This document shows, piece after piece, positions 36,012-46,203 of a DNA stretch of 64,000 nt. Location of the stretch: assembly GCF_014356525.2 (NCBI RefSeq), contig NC_052505.1, positions 51,464,970-51,528,969 of the forward strand, written 5' to 3'. A program made the translations under genes and the position numbers. This stretch comes from Nilaparvata lugens (lineage: Eukaryota; Arthropoda; Insecta; Hemiptera; Delphacidae). The notes below the pieces were generated by a model that saw only the letters and a list, made by a program, of their open reading frames with translations, was not told where the DNA came from and made no database searches. The number at the start of each line of letters is the position of its first letter. The stretch's first letter is position 1.

Positions 36012-36281
36012 TTTCCATTCTATTATAATACTTATTTTACCTTTTTTGCACATACCAACTTGAAAGAGAAAGATGTGTGAGTGTGTGTGTGAATGTAGCA
36101 TTAAAAACTTTTTTTCACTGACCTCCTACTTGCATACAAATTGTAAATAATTTAGCAAGTAGTATTTTTATTTTGACAGGAACTAACTGTATAGAAGTTT
36201 ATATCTGTATAGAAGTTTATATCTTTATTTCACTGAGTTGTGTTTTTTTTGTCAAAATAAAAAACAATTTGATTTGATTTG

Positions 36282-36775
36282 AAGTTTGTGTTATCATGAA
36301 TTAACTGCTTGGGTATACTGGAATAAGTTTGAGAAATGTAGAAACAATCAATATCATTATGTCTATCCATACTGAAATAGTTGCGGATATTCTGTTGATT
36401 TTACATACAAATATCATCAAAAATCATAACTGAATTTGGGTGTGCATCATTTGGGTGTGGTATTTCATCATTATCTTGATACATGTTGAAGTCAATTTCA
36501 GGTATTTGTATCATAATCTGCTTTAGAAGTTGGTATTTATCTTGTTGATATGATTTGGTGAATATATATAAATTTGAAAACTTGACACCATTCTGTGCAA
36601 ATAGTAAATTGAATACTGTATTTGTTTCCCCAGAATTACTTGGACCACAAACAATACATCTTATGGAATTTGGTAAAAGTTTGCTGTGTATGTGATAATT
36701 GATATTCTTCTTAGTAAGGAATTTATCGAAATTTATGACAGGTAGTTTTGATTGATGTTGTTTCAATTTCAGCAT
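36282..36775 (-). pseudogene. A32-like packaging ATPase, N-terminal part, block B
   Basis: ATG at 36775. The protein begins with a basic stretch, then LPVINFDKFL, matching the block A ATPase N-terminus. The Walker A region reads GPSNSGETN: the essential Lys is Glu here. Walker B reads VMIFDD. An in-frame TAA follows at about 36396 (after DDICM). The frame then continues through DCFYISQTYSSIPKQLIHD until the LINE junction at 36281. The gene starts 32 bp after the integrase stop. Loss of the Walker Lys plus stops makes this copy non-functional. Confidence 0.85.
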
Positions 36776-36806
36776 ATTTTTTATTATATCACGTTATATC
36801 ATCACC

Positions 36807-37708
36807 TTCAATCCATGAATTATAAGATTTATCAAATCCAAGCCATTTAACATACAATTTACTACCTTTTTTCTTTAATACTTTTTCAATGAGGAATATA
36901 CCTGGATATTTAGTTTTATTCATTTCATATTCATAGAACCCTTAATAATTTCATTGTTATCATCTTTTAATCTATAAGTGGAGGGTATAGTAGGGAGAAC
37001 ATTTTGTATGGTGAAAATCTCATTTGTCCAGTTTGGGAGATAACCTTTCTCAAATATTGATTTGTATTGACTAATGTGTACCTTATCACCAATTCTATAT
37101 TTTGGTTCACTTTGATTGCCAATTTTACGTTGTGCACTTTTATCTAAATTCATTAGTACATATTTTTCATTTTCTTTATTTACATCAATTGGTTTCATAT
37201 TAATGCTATGATGTGTGGTGTTGTTATATTTTAAGATAAGTTTTGGTAATAGTTCCAACCATTTATGATTACTCTGTATAGTGAATTCATGGAACATATT
37301 CTCTTTAAGAGTTCTGTTGAAACGTTCACAAATTGCAGCTTTCTTATCTTTGTACTGTAATGATTGATCTTATATGTTTTGAAGAGATTCTGAACAGTTG
37401 TGTTGTAGAACTCTTTACCTGCATCAGTTTGAAAATTGATAATCTTATGTTTTTCAAGTATTGGTTTCAATGCTGCTGACACCTCATTTCCAGTTTTAGT
37501 TTTCACTGGTATTGCAAATGCAAATTTACTGGAGCAGTTAATCACAGTTAGTATGTATCTAAAGTTCTTATTTAATGTGCTATAGTTGGACATGTCAACA
37601 ATATCAGCTTGATATAAATCTGTTAGACCTTTTATTTCAGTGCAACGTGTGAGGAAATTACGTCTGACTACCATGTAGATCATGTGCAAGTTTCTCTCTT
37701 GTGGACAT
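36807..37708 (-). pseudogene. Polinton/Maverick-type integrase with C-terminal chromodomain, block B
   Basis: Start ATG at 37708 (MSTREKLAHDL). A frameshift near 37680 leads to RRNFLTR and the DDE core: DLYQADIVDM, then NFQTDAGKEFYN, then a second break near 37340 around the ERFN-like segment holding the Glu. The 37297-36920 part (LPKLILKYNNTTHHSINMKP, YRIGDKVHISQYKSIF) is the post-core region. After one more shift near 36930, a chromodomain reads YPGIFLIEKVLKKKGSKLYV and KWLGFDKSYNSWIEGDDI, ending at about 36807. Chromodomain-tailed integrases of this type are a known hallmark of Polintons, possibly guiding insertion to marked chromatin. Three frameshifts make it a pseudogene. Confidence 0.85.
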
Positions 37709-38487
37709 TCCTTTTAAAATACATAGTTGAGTTATCCAGGTGGGGTGGGAGATAATCTATTCTCCTATATTTATTACATTTTTTTCATACCATACTTTAA
37801 AAGATATTCCAGAAGAAAGTGAGGAGTGTTGGATTAAGTTTGAATCAGTCATATACTACCACTCTTTTTCATTATTGAGATTAATGTTTGGAATGTAGGG
37901 TGCAGCTAATGGTATGATTTGTAGAACATAGACAAAATTCTGAATAGAATTTTTAATATCATTATTATTTCTATCATGCAAATATCGACCAAATTTATCA
38001 ATACTCATGATCTATTTTATTATGGATGAGAAATGATCCTTATTTTCTGTTCAATCCTAACAAATGGATTTACTGGAAAAAGTTATCCTTGGTTTCTTAG
38101 TTATTTAAGAAAGCATGATCTACTTTTTGCATAAGATCCTTATTTTTTGTTCAATCTTAACAAATGGGGTGTCAATGGATTCGTAATTAGATTTACTGGA
38201 AAAAGTTATTCTTGTAATTCTTGTAGTTATTGTGAGATTAGGGGTATGGCTAGGTTAAGTTAGTTCAGATTACATTGGATTGGGCAAGGTTAGAACCAAG
38301 AATCAGTTCTGGGGTAGATTTGGGGGCAGCTTTTCTCCAGCTTTTCTTCAGCTTTAGGGCAGCTTTTCACCCACATGTACTTGAAATTTCCCTCACCTTT
38401 AGCCTTTTTCACCAACACTAGGAGACGTCTTCTTTTGGGACATAAGCTCTGAATCAGGTAGATTGGAGAGATATGCTGATGCCCAAG

Positions 38488-38489
<2 letters not shown>
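37709..38489. other. Non-coding stretch upstream of the block B integrase
   Basis: AT-rich, no supported gene. A diverged repeat of AAGATCCTTATTTT(C/T)TGTTCAATC(C/T)TAACAAATGG occurs near 38035 and 38130. If block B were a complete Polinton, its terminal repeat should lie here or further left in the minus-strand sense; none was recognised. Confidence 0.5.

Positions 38490-38517
<28 letters not shown>
38490..38517. repeat. (AT)n microsatellite at left border of LTR array
   Basis: Uninterrupted AT dinucleotides directly followed by TGTAACCGG, the internal-region sequence of the LTR array. Confidence 0.97.
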
Positions 38518-38521
<4 letters not shown>

Positions 38522-38681
38522 ACCGGTGGAGGTATTTTTAACCCTACACCACACCTGACATCATTTCTGTAACCGGAGATATCTTTTTCTCTATTTGATT
38601 AATCTTCCAAAACATAAAATATATAAGAATACATGTGATTCGATAGTCATTCTTGCAGACTATACCACCGCTGGACACCAA

Positions 38682-39747
38682 TGTAAACGGAGGGGGGTTG
38701 TTTCTAATCTTCTATAATATTTGCTAAAGTTTACTGCTATCAATTCATCTACCGGTATTTGAATCCTTGATTGGTTGGGAGCTTTTAGTGGATTCGTTCA
38801 TTCAAATACACAGATTATCATCATTAACTAATTGTCACCTATTCTAGCAGCTAGCAACTACGAGTCAGGAACTTCAATGAAGAATACTAATAAAACTTAA
38901 CTTCAGTTTTATTGAACTCTAAGTAAATAGAACGAATTAATAAAAGTCTGGTAACATGTCAAATTTTCAAACAGAACAAAGTGATTCAGCAGTTGATTCA
39001 CAAAGAATATATTCAATTCCAAACTACACATTTTGGGAACCTGCTAACTTGCTGCATTTAAATTTGGGCCTCGGTCATTCTATGAAACTAAATTTTGAGC
39101 TTAATAAGAAAAACAACAAAAGTTCGGCACTCACCATTTTAACAATATTCAAACTTAGACTCTTCAGAAACACTCACATACGCTTTAATAAAACTCACTA
39201 TACTTGAACTCACACGCACAAATAATTTCCTGATTCTACTCCTACTAACTCCATAAAATTTGGTTCCCTATTCAACTAGATAAAAATTACTGATAACTGA
39301 AACATAACAATTTGTCCCTCTGAATGGGAAATGGGCCCAATCAGAGGACCGAGGCTCGCACACCGTTACATGTTTTCCCAGTTATGTCTCAATTCCAACT
39401 GTCGCCTTTTCACTAAAAATTATTCCCCCTCCACGGGCGTTGAGCATAACTTCCAGTGGAAAAGCCAAAGCTGCGAAAAGGTCAATGCTCGTACAATTTT
39501 CAAATACAGTGGCTTTTTCGACATGAAATTGAAACTGCAATTGGAAAATGCACGAAAATTGCTTTAATTTTGACAACTAGGCAACAAGTTAGCAAATTCA
39601 AACAAGACAGAGTCAATTCTCACACTAAAAACGCAGGGTTCAACATACAGTTAGAATCAAAGTTCATTTCAGTTCAAAAACCTGAAAAATAATATAATAT
39701 ACACACAAACAACTACAATAATACCCACTCTTGATCACACTATTACA
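38682..39747 (-). repeat. LTR 1 of the array (1,066 bp)
   Basis: Begins TGTAAACGGAGG and ends CACTATTACA in plus coordinates, giving TGTAA/TTACA terminal inverted ends. It is flanked at high coordinates by the complement of a polypurine tract (TTACCCCCTCCCCT, 39748-39761). At low coordinates it is flanked by CCGCTGGACACCA, the complement of a tRNA-primer-like site. Confidence 0.8.
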
Positions 39748-42237
39748 TTACCCCCTCCCCTAAAAAAGACGATTTCACCAAAATTTCATTCACTCTAAAT
39801 TTGCTTTCATACTAGCACCTGACACTATTATCTGGTCGATTATCTGGCTGGGACCTGGAACCTGGAGAGATGCACCCATGCACCCGATGCCCCGATGGTA
39901 GTACCCAGACATCTCGCCCTTGGTAGGTGGTTGACATCAGCGCAAACTGCAATACAGCTGTAGGTCAGTTCTGGCAGTCGGAAGCCAGTCAGCTGTTCGG
40001 TGGCATCAGCAACATCAGAAAGTCAGCATCGTCCGGAACAGTGGACATCACATCAGCAATAGCAATGATGTCATCGGGAGTGGGGCATAGATGGAATGGC
40101 CCCATCACTCTTGCACACAGTAGCCTCTTGTAGATAGGCCGTGATATCCCAGAAGATAAATCACTGTTTCTTCTAACAGGAACTAACCTTTTCAACTGTT
40201 ATCACTCAACATTTCATCAAAACTCACAACTTACATGAGAGTTGGGTGTGCCAGACCCAGAAAAATTTACTAACACTGTAGCTCATAATAAAAATGACCG
40301 GGCCCTTTAAAATTAATTCAACTCAAAATATTCACTTTTCACATAAGACAACAATAAATTTGAACGCATAATATATTTCCTAAAACTTCAAATAATTTCC
40401 TAAGTCATTATCAACTGTCATTTCATTATCTCGTATAAATTAATTTTGAAATAAAATACAATTATTCTTTCTCTCTGTCTATGGATTCAAAACAATAGCC
40501 TGCCAGCTTGCATTTTCAGAGTAGCTTTTAATATTGTAGTCATAACGCCCAACTCATTATTGATTCAATTATCTATTACGTTTTCAACTGTTTTCCGTTT
40601 GTCTCTACCACTGTTTATTCTATATTCCTTCTCATGCTCTTCTTCTCCTTCTTTCATTTCATTTCTACTCTCGTTCATCTTTGACAAAATAATATAATTA
40701 CGATCACTGTTCTATTCTAATTTTCATTGTTCTCATCGTACAGTCCAAGGAGTATTTTCTTCTCTCTTGAACCGTTACTTTCTCTCTCACTGGTCACTCT
40801 CACTCATATACACTTGTTGATATCTACACCATCCACACTTTTTCTCTCTCTTTCCAACATACACTTCCAAGTCAGCTATCTCTCTTTCAATTATTCAGGT
40901 TAGATCTATTTGCAGCCTCAGCTTAGTCGAATAATAGAACTAAACCATGAAATAAAATACTTCCACTACTTCTTATTGATTGGCCAATTTCCCTATCGCC
41001 CTCTTAAGAGCCGGCATAGTTGAAAATGCCTTCAATAAAGAACTTCTAAAACTATGGATACCCAATCCATGTTCATAACACCAGTTCACCCAACTGTGTT
41101 ATCTCTTTCATTGAATTTCCCGAATTCAATCGCACCTTGGAATTCCCGATTCCAAAACCTCTCAGCCCCGCTGAGATAGTCGTCAACTCTCGATAATACC
41201 ACCTGTATTATCCTCAGTACCTCAGGCCCGCTGAGTGAAAAAAAAATCACATCTTAATCCATTTTACCTTATTTACCAATAATTTCTGCCCAGAATAAAC
41301 CGAAATCTCAAATTACAACCTACTCGATCCAGCCGTAAAATGAGTATTCGGTTCAAACGGGCGGAAATAATACCATATTCTTTCATCATTCTCCCATATC
41401 AAATCTAATCATCTCAATCTCTCGCACATAACATTTTTTTTCTCGAAATACAACTGGATATTAAAATCAACTTCATACCTCCTTGGACTATCTCTCACAA
41501 AACAAAATTTTAAAACAATTCCACACAAAATTTTCCTTGACGAACTACACAATAATCATATTTGAACAAAAAATTTACATTATAACGTTTTTTTTTAATT
41601 CAACAAAAATCAATTTCTCTCTATTAAACAATGCGTTCTACATTTTCTATAATTCCATCAGTCTGGTGCATTGTTGCCAGCTTTGGCAGTCACCGGAAAA
41701 CTCATATTACAAATTTCCATTCCATTGTTCTTGGTCTTGGATCGAATTTCACTCGGCAATATTCCCAAGCTCAACAACGGATAACTGATTTTTCATCTTC
41801 AACTACAGAATAATTTTAATCAATAAATTCTCTGATCTCAAAATTCATTCTAAAAAACTAACACTTTTCATCTTCAAAATACTTCACATTTCACAATCTA
41901 ATCCAAAATCATATTATCACAATAAAAGTTTATACTTCATGTTCCTGCTCGTGTTACTAAGAAATTATTAATTTTGAAACAGGCCGTTTTCTCAATACTT
42001 CTTATTAATCCACAAAACTATTGATTAATCTGGCATTTGAATGTTTGTCATTTTTGCACACAAACCCCACACCTGACACCATTATGTAACCGGTGGAGGT
42101 ATTTTTAACCCTACACCACACCTGACATCATTTCTGTAACCGGAGATATCTTTTTCTCTATTTGATTAATCTTCCAAAACATAAAATATATAAGAATACT
42201 AGTCATTCTTGCAGACTATACCACCGCTGGCCACCAA
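39748..42237 (-). other. Internal region 1 of the LTR array (long form)
   Basis: 2,490 bp. A minus-strand frame at 39989-40195 (68 residues, DDIIAIADVMSTVPDDADF) is identical in internal region 2. It might be a relic of an element protein, but I cannot name it. The rest is AT-rich with no motif. It contains 1.2 kb (about 40336-41540) absent from internal region 2. Confidence 0.6.
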
Positions 42238-43301
42238 TGTAAACGGAGGGGGGTTGTTTCTACTCTTCTATAATATTTGCTCAAGTTTACTGCTATCAAT
42301 TCATCTACCGGTATTTGGATCCTTGATTGGTTGGGAGCTTTTAGTGGATTCGTTCATTCAAATACACAGATTATCATCATTAACTAATTGTCACCTATTC
42401 AAGCAGCTAGCAACTACGAGTCAGGAACTTCAATGAGAAATACTAATAAAATTTAACTTCAGATTTATTGAACTCCAAATAAATAGAACGAATTAATAAA
42501 AGTCTGGTAACATGTCAAATTTTCAAACAGAACAAAGTGATTCAGCAGTTGATTCACAAAGAATATATTCAATTCCAAACTACACATTTTGGGAACCTGC
42601 TAACTTGCTGCATTTAAATTTGGGCCTTGGTCATTCTATGAAACTAAATTTTGAGCTTAATAAGAAAAACAACAAAAGTTCGGCACTCACCATTTTAACA
42701 ATATTCAAACTTAGACTCTTCAGAAACACTCACATACGCTTTAATAAAACTCACTATACTTGAACTCACACGCACAAATAATTTCCTGATTCTACTCCTA
42801 CTAACTCCATAAAATTTGGTTCCCTATTCAACTAGATAAAAATTACTGATAACTGAAACATAACAATTTGTCCCTCTGAATGGGAAATGGGCCCAATCAG
42901 AGGACCGAGGCTCGCACACCGTTACATGTTTTCCCAGTTATGTCTCAATTCCAACTGTCGCCTTTTCACTAAAATTATTCCCCCTCCACGGGCGTTGAGC
43001 ATAACTTCCAGTGGAAAAGCCAAAGCTGCGAAAAGGTCAATGCTCGTACAATTTTCAAATACAGTGGCTTTTTCGACATGAAATGAAACTGCAATTGGAA
43101 AATGCACGAAAATTGCTTTAATTTTGACAACTAGGCAACAAGTTAGCAAATTCAAACAAGACAGAGTCAATTCTCACACTAAAAACGCAGGGTTCAACAT
43201 ACAGTTAGAATCAAAGTTCATTTCAGTTCAAAAACCTGAAAAATAATATAATATACACACAAACAACTACAATAATACCCACTCTTGATCACACTATTAC
43301 A
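42238..43301 (-). repeat. LTR 2 of the array (1,064 bp)
   Basis: Same ends as LTR 1 (TGTAAACGG ... CTATTACA) and nearly identical over its length. It differs by a few substitutions and single-base deletions (for example one A fewer in the run near 42975). The high similarity indicates recent duplication. Confidence 0.85.
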
Positions 43302-44588
43302 TTACCCCCTCCCCTAAAAAAGACGATTTCACCAAAATTTCATTCACTCTAAATTTGCTTTCATACTAGCACCTGACACTATTATCTGGTCGATTATCTG
43401 GCTGGGACCTGGAACCTGGAGAGATGCACCCATGCACCCGATGCCCCGATGGTAGTACCCAGACATCTCGCCCTTGGTAGGTGGTTGACATCAGCGCAAA
43501 CTGCAATACAGCTGTAGGTCAGTTCTGGCAGTCGGAAGCCAGTCAGCTGTTCGGTGGCATCAGCAACATCAGAAAGTCAGCATCGTCCGGAACAGTGGAC
43601 ATCACATCAGCAATAGCAATGATGTCATCGGGAGTGGGGCATAGATGGAATGGCCCCATCACTCTTGCACACAGTAGCCTCTTGTAGATAGGCCGTGATA
43701 TCCCAGAAGATAAATCACTGTTTCTTCTAACAGGAACTAACCTTTTCAACTGTTATCACTCAACATTTCATCAAAACTCACAACTTACATGAGAGTTGGG
43801 TGTGCCAGACCCAGAAAAATTTACTAACACTGTAGCTCATAATAAAAATGACCGGGCCCTTTAAAATTAATTCAACTCAAAATATTCCTTGACGAACTAC
43901 ACAATAATCATATTTGAACAAAAAATTTACATTATAACGTTTTTTTTTAATTCAACAAAAATCAATTTCTCTCTATTAAACAATGCGTTCTACATTTTCT
44001 ATAATTCCATCAGTCTGGTGCATTGTTGCCAGCTTTGGCAGTCACCGGAAAACTCATATTACAAATTTCCATTCCATTGTTCTTGGTCTTGGATCGAATT
44101 TCACTCGGCAATATTCCCAAGCTCAACAACGGATAACTGATTTTTCATCTTCAACTACAGAATATTTTAATCAATAAATTCTCTGATCTCAAAATTCATT
44201 CTAAAAAACTAACACTTTTCATCTTCAAAATACTTCACATTTCACAATCTAATCCAAAATCATATTATCACAATAAAAGTTTATACTTCATGTTCCTGCT
44301 CGTGTTACTAAGAAATTATTAATTTTGAAACAGGCCGTTTTCTCAATACTTCTTATTAATCCACAAAACTATTGATTAATCTGGCATTTGAATGTTTGTC
44401 ATTTTTGCACACAAACCCCACACCTGACACCATTATGTAACCGGTGGAGGTATTTTTAACCCTACACCACACCTGACATCATTTCTGTAACCGGAGATAT
44501 CTTTTTCTCTATTTGATTAATCTTCCAAAACATAAAATATATAAGAATACTAGTCATTATTGCAGACTATACCACCGCTGGCCACCAA
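43302..44588 (-). other. Internal region 2 of the LTR array (short form)
   Basis: 1,287 bp, colinear with internal region 1 but lacking about 1.2 kb. The junction is at AATATTC|CTTGACG near 43888. It keeps the same 68-residue minus-strand frame (43543-43749). It contains two TGTAACCGG marks, at 44436 and about 44486. Confidence 0.8.
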
Positions 44589-45650
44589 TGTAAACGGAGG
44601 GGGGTTGTTTCTACTCTTCTATAATATTTGCTCAAGTTTACTGCTATCAATTCATCTACCGGTATTTGGATCCTTGATTGGTTGGGAGCTTTTAGTGGAT
44701 TCGTTCATTCAAATACACAGATTATCATCATTAACTAATTGTCACCTATTCAAGCAGCTAGCAACTACGAGTCAGGAACTTCAATGAGAAATACTAATAA
44801 AATTTAACTTCAGATTTATTGAACTCCAAATAAATAGAACGAATTAATAAAAGTCAGGTAACATGTCAAATTTTCAAACAGAACAAAGTGATTCAGCAGT
44901 TGATTCACAAAAAAAAATATTCAATTCCAATCTACACATTTTGGGAACCTGCTAACTTGCTGCATTTAAATTTGGGCCTTGGTCATTCTATGAAACTAAA
45001 TTTTGAGCTTAATAAGAAAAACAACAAAAGTTCGGCACTCAACATTTTAACAATATTCAAACTTAGACTCTTCAGAAACACTCACATACGCTTTAATAAA
45101 ACTCACTATACTTGAACTCACATGCACAAATAATTTCCTGATTCTACTCCTACTAACTCCATAAAATTTGGTTCCCTATTCAACTAGATAAAAATTACTG
45201 ATAACTGAAACATAACAATTTGTCCCTCTGAATGGGAAATGGGCCCAATCAGAGGACCGAGGCTCGCACACCGTTACATGTTTTCCCAGTTATGTCTCAA
45301 TTCCAACTGTCGCCTTTTCACTAAAAATTATTCCCCCTCCACGAGCATTGAGCATAACTTCCAGTGGAAAAGCCAAAGCTGCAAAAAGGTCAATGCTCGT
45401 ACAATTTTCAAATACAGTGGCTTTTTCGACATGAAATTGAAACTGCAATTGGAAAATGCACGAAAATTGCTTTAATTTTGACAACTAGGCAAGAAGTTAG
45501 CAAATTCAAACAAGACAGAGTCAATTCTCACACTAAAAATGCAGGGTTCAACATACAGTTAGAATCAAAGTTCATTTCAGTTCAAAAACCTGAAAAATAA
45601 TATAATATACACACAAACAACACTACAATAATACCCACCCAATATCACAC

Positions 45651-45655
<5 letters not shown>
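44589..45655 (-). repeat. LTR 3 of the array (right end lost in TA repeat)
   Basis: Matches LTRs 1 and 2, but the last bases change from CACTATTACA to CACTATTATATAT. The terminal CA and polypurine tract are missing, and the (TA)n tract begins. More substitutions than between LTR 1 and LTR 2 (for example GAGCATTG for GGGCGTTG) suggest it is the older copy. Confidence 0.8.

Positions 45656-45692
<37 letters not shown>
45653..45692. repeat. (TA)n microsatellite between LTR array and BEL fragment
   Basis: About 20 uninterrupted TA dinucleotides joining LTR 3 directly to the BEL/Pao RNase H coding trace. Confidence 0.97.
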
Positions 45693-45696
<4 letters not shown>

Positions 45697-45700
45697 TATA

Positions 45701-46117
45701 TTGGAACTACATGCATTTTGTGATGCTAGCATTGCTGCATATGGCACTTGTCTCTACAAATGTAGTGAATCAGCAATTGGAGTCAAGGTTCAACTGCTTA
45801 CAGCGAAGTCAAAATTAGCATCCCTCAACCCATTGTTAACTATTCTGCAGTTGGAGCTTCAAGTAGCCTTATTAGCATCTTGTTTGGTCAACAAGGTCAT
45901 TCATGCTTCAAAGCTCGTATTTACCGGAGTATATCTGTGGAGCGATTCTAATATTGTTTGCAATTGGTTGAAAGTCATTCCAAATTGGTCTGATATTTTT
46001 GTTTCAACTAGAGTATCTGAAATCCAAAACACTACTGCTGATTTTCAGTGGAAACATGTATGTATGACAGAAAATCCTGCCGACTTAGTTTCTAGAGGTT
46101 GTTCCCCAATGTGCTAG
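45701..46117 (+). pseudogene. BEL/Pao polyprotein, RNase H region
   Basis: An open frame of 138 residues starts on a TTG within a longer polyprotein. Motifs HAFCDASIAAYGTCLY, LQLELQVALLASCLV, VYLWSDSNIVCNWLK and TENPADLVSRGCSP give the Asp, Glu and Asp of RNase H in the order seen in BEL/Pao elements. Everything 5' (gag, protease, RT) is missing, replaced by the (TA)n tract and LTR array. The frame stops at 46115-46117 before the integrase part. Confidence 0.85.
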
Positions 46118-46203
46118 TTTCTACTAAATTATGGTAGAATGGACCATCATGGTTGTCTGATTCGCATTCAACTTGGTAGGAAATTTCATCAAATGTAGCA
46201 ATT

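Larger units (their letters stand above)
31204..36281 (+). mobile_element. CR1/Jockey-type LINE with AAGTT target-site duplication
   Basis: 5,078 bp bounded by the 5-bp direct repeat AAGTT (31199-31203 and 36282-36286). It has a 5' leader of about 240 bp, ORF1, a spacer, an ORF2 remnant and a 3' end made of TTTGATTTGATTTG. The 5' end includes leader and ORF1, so the copy appears full length. Inactivating changes are in ORF2. It is inserted in, and antisense to, the block B ATPase gene. Confidence 0.9.
38518..45656 (-). mobile_element. Tandem non-autonomous LTR retrotransposon array (3 LTRs, 2 internal regions)
   Basis: Order in plus coordinates: partial internal (38518-38681), LTR (38682-39747), internal (39748-42237), LTR (42238-43301), internal (43302-44588), LTR (44589-about 45655). 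The purine-rich tract lies at the high-coordinate side of each LTR and the primer-binding-like site at the low side, so the elements point to the minus strand. Internal regions carry no recognisable gag or pol, so these are LARD-like derivatives. Repeating TGTAACCGG marks at 38518, 42085 and 44436 give periods of 3,567 and 2,351 bp. Sharing of LTRs suggests LTR-LTR recombination. Confidence 0.8.

Noticed and set aside
15659..37708. Complete, possibly functional Polinton or integrated virus
   Set aside because: No DNA polymerase, protease or capsid gene was recognised, terminal repeats were not found, and nearly every gene has a frameshift, stop or insertion.
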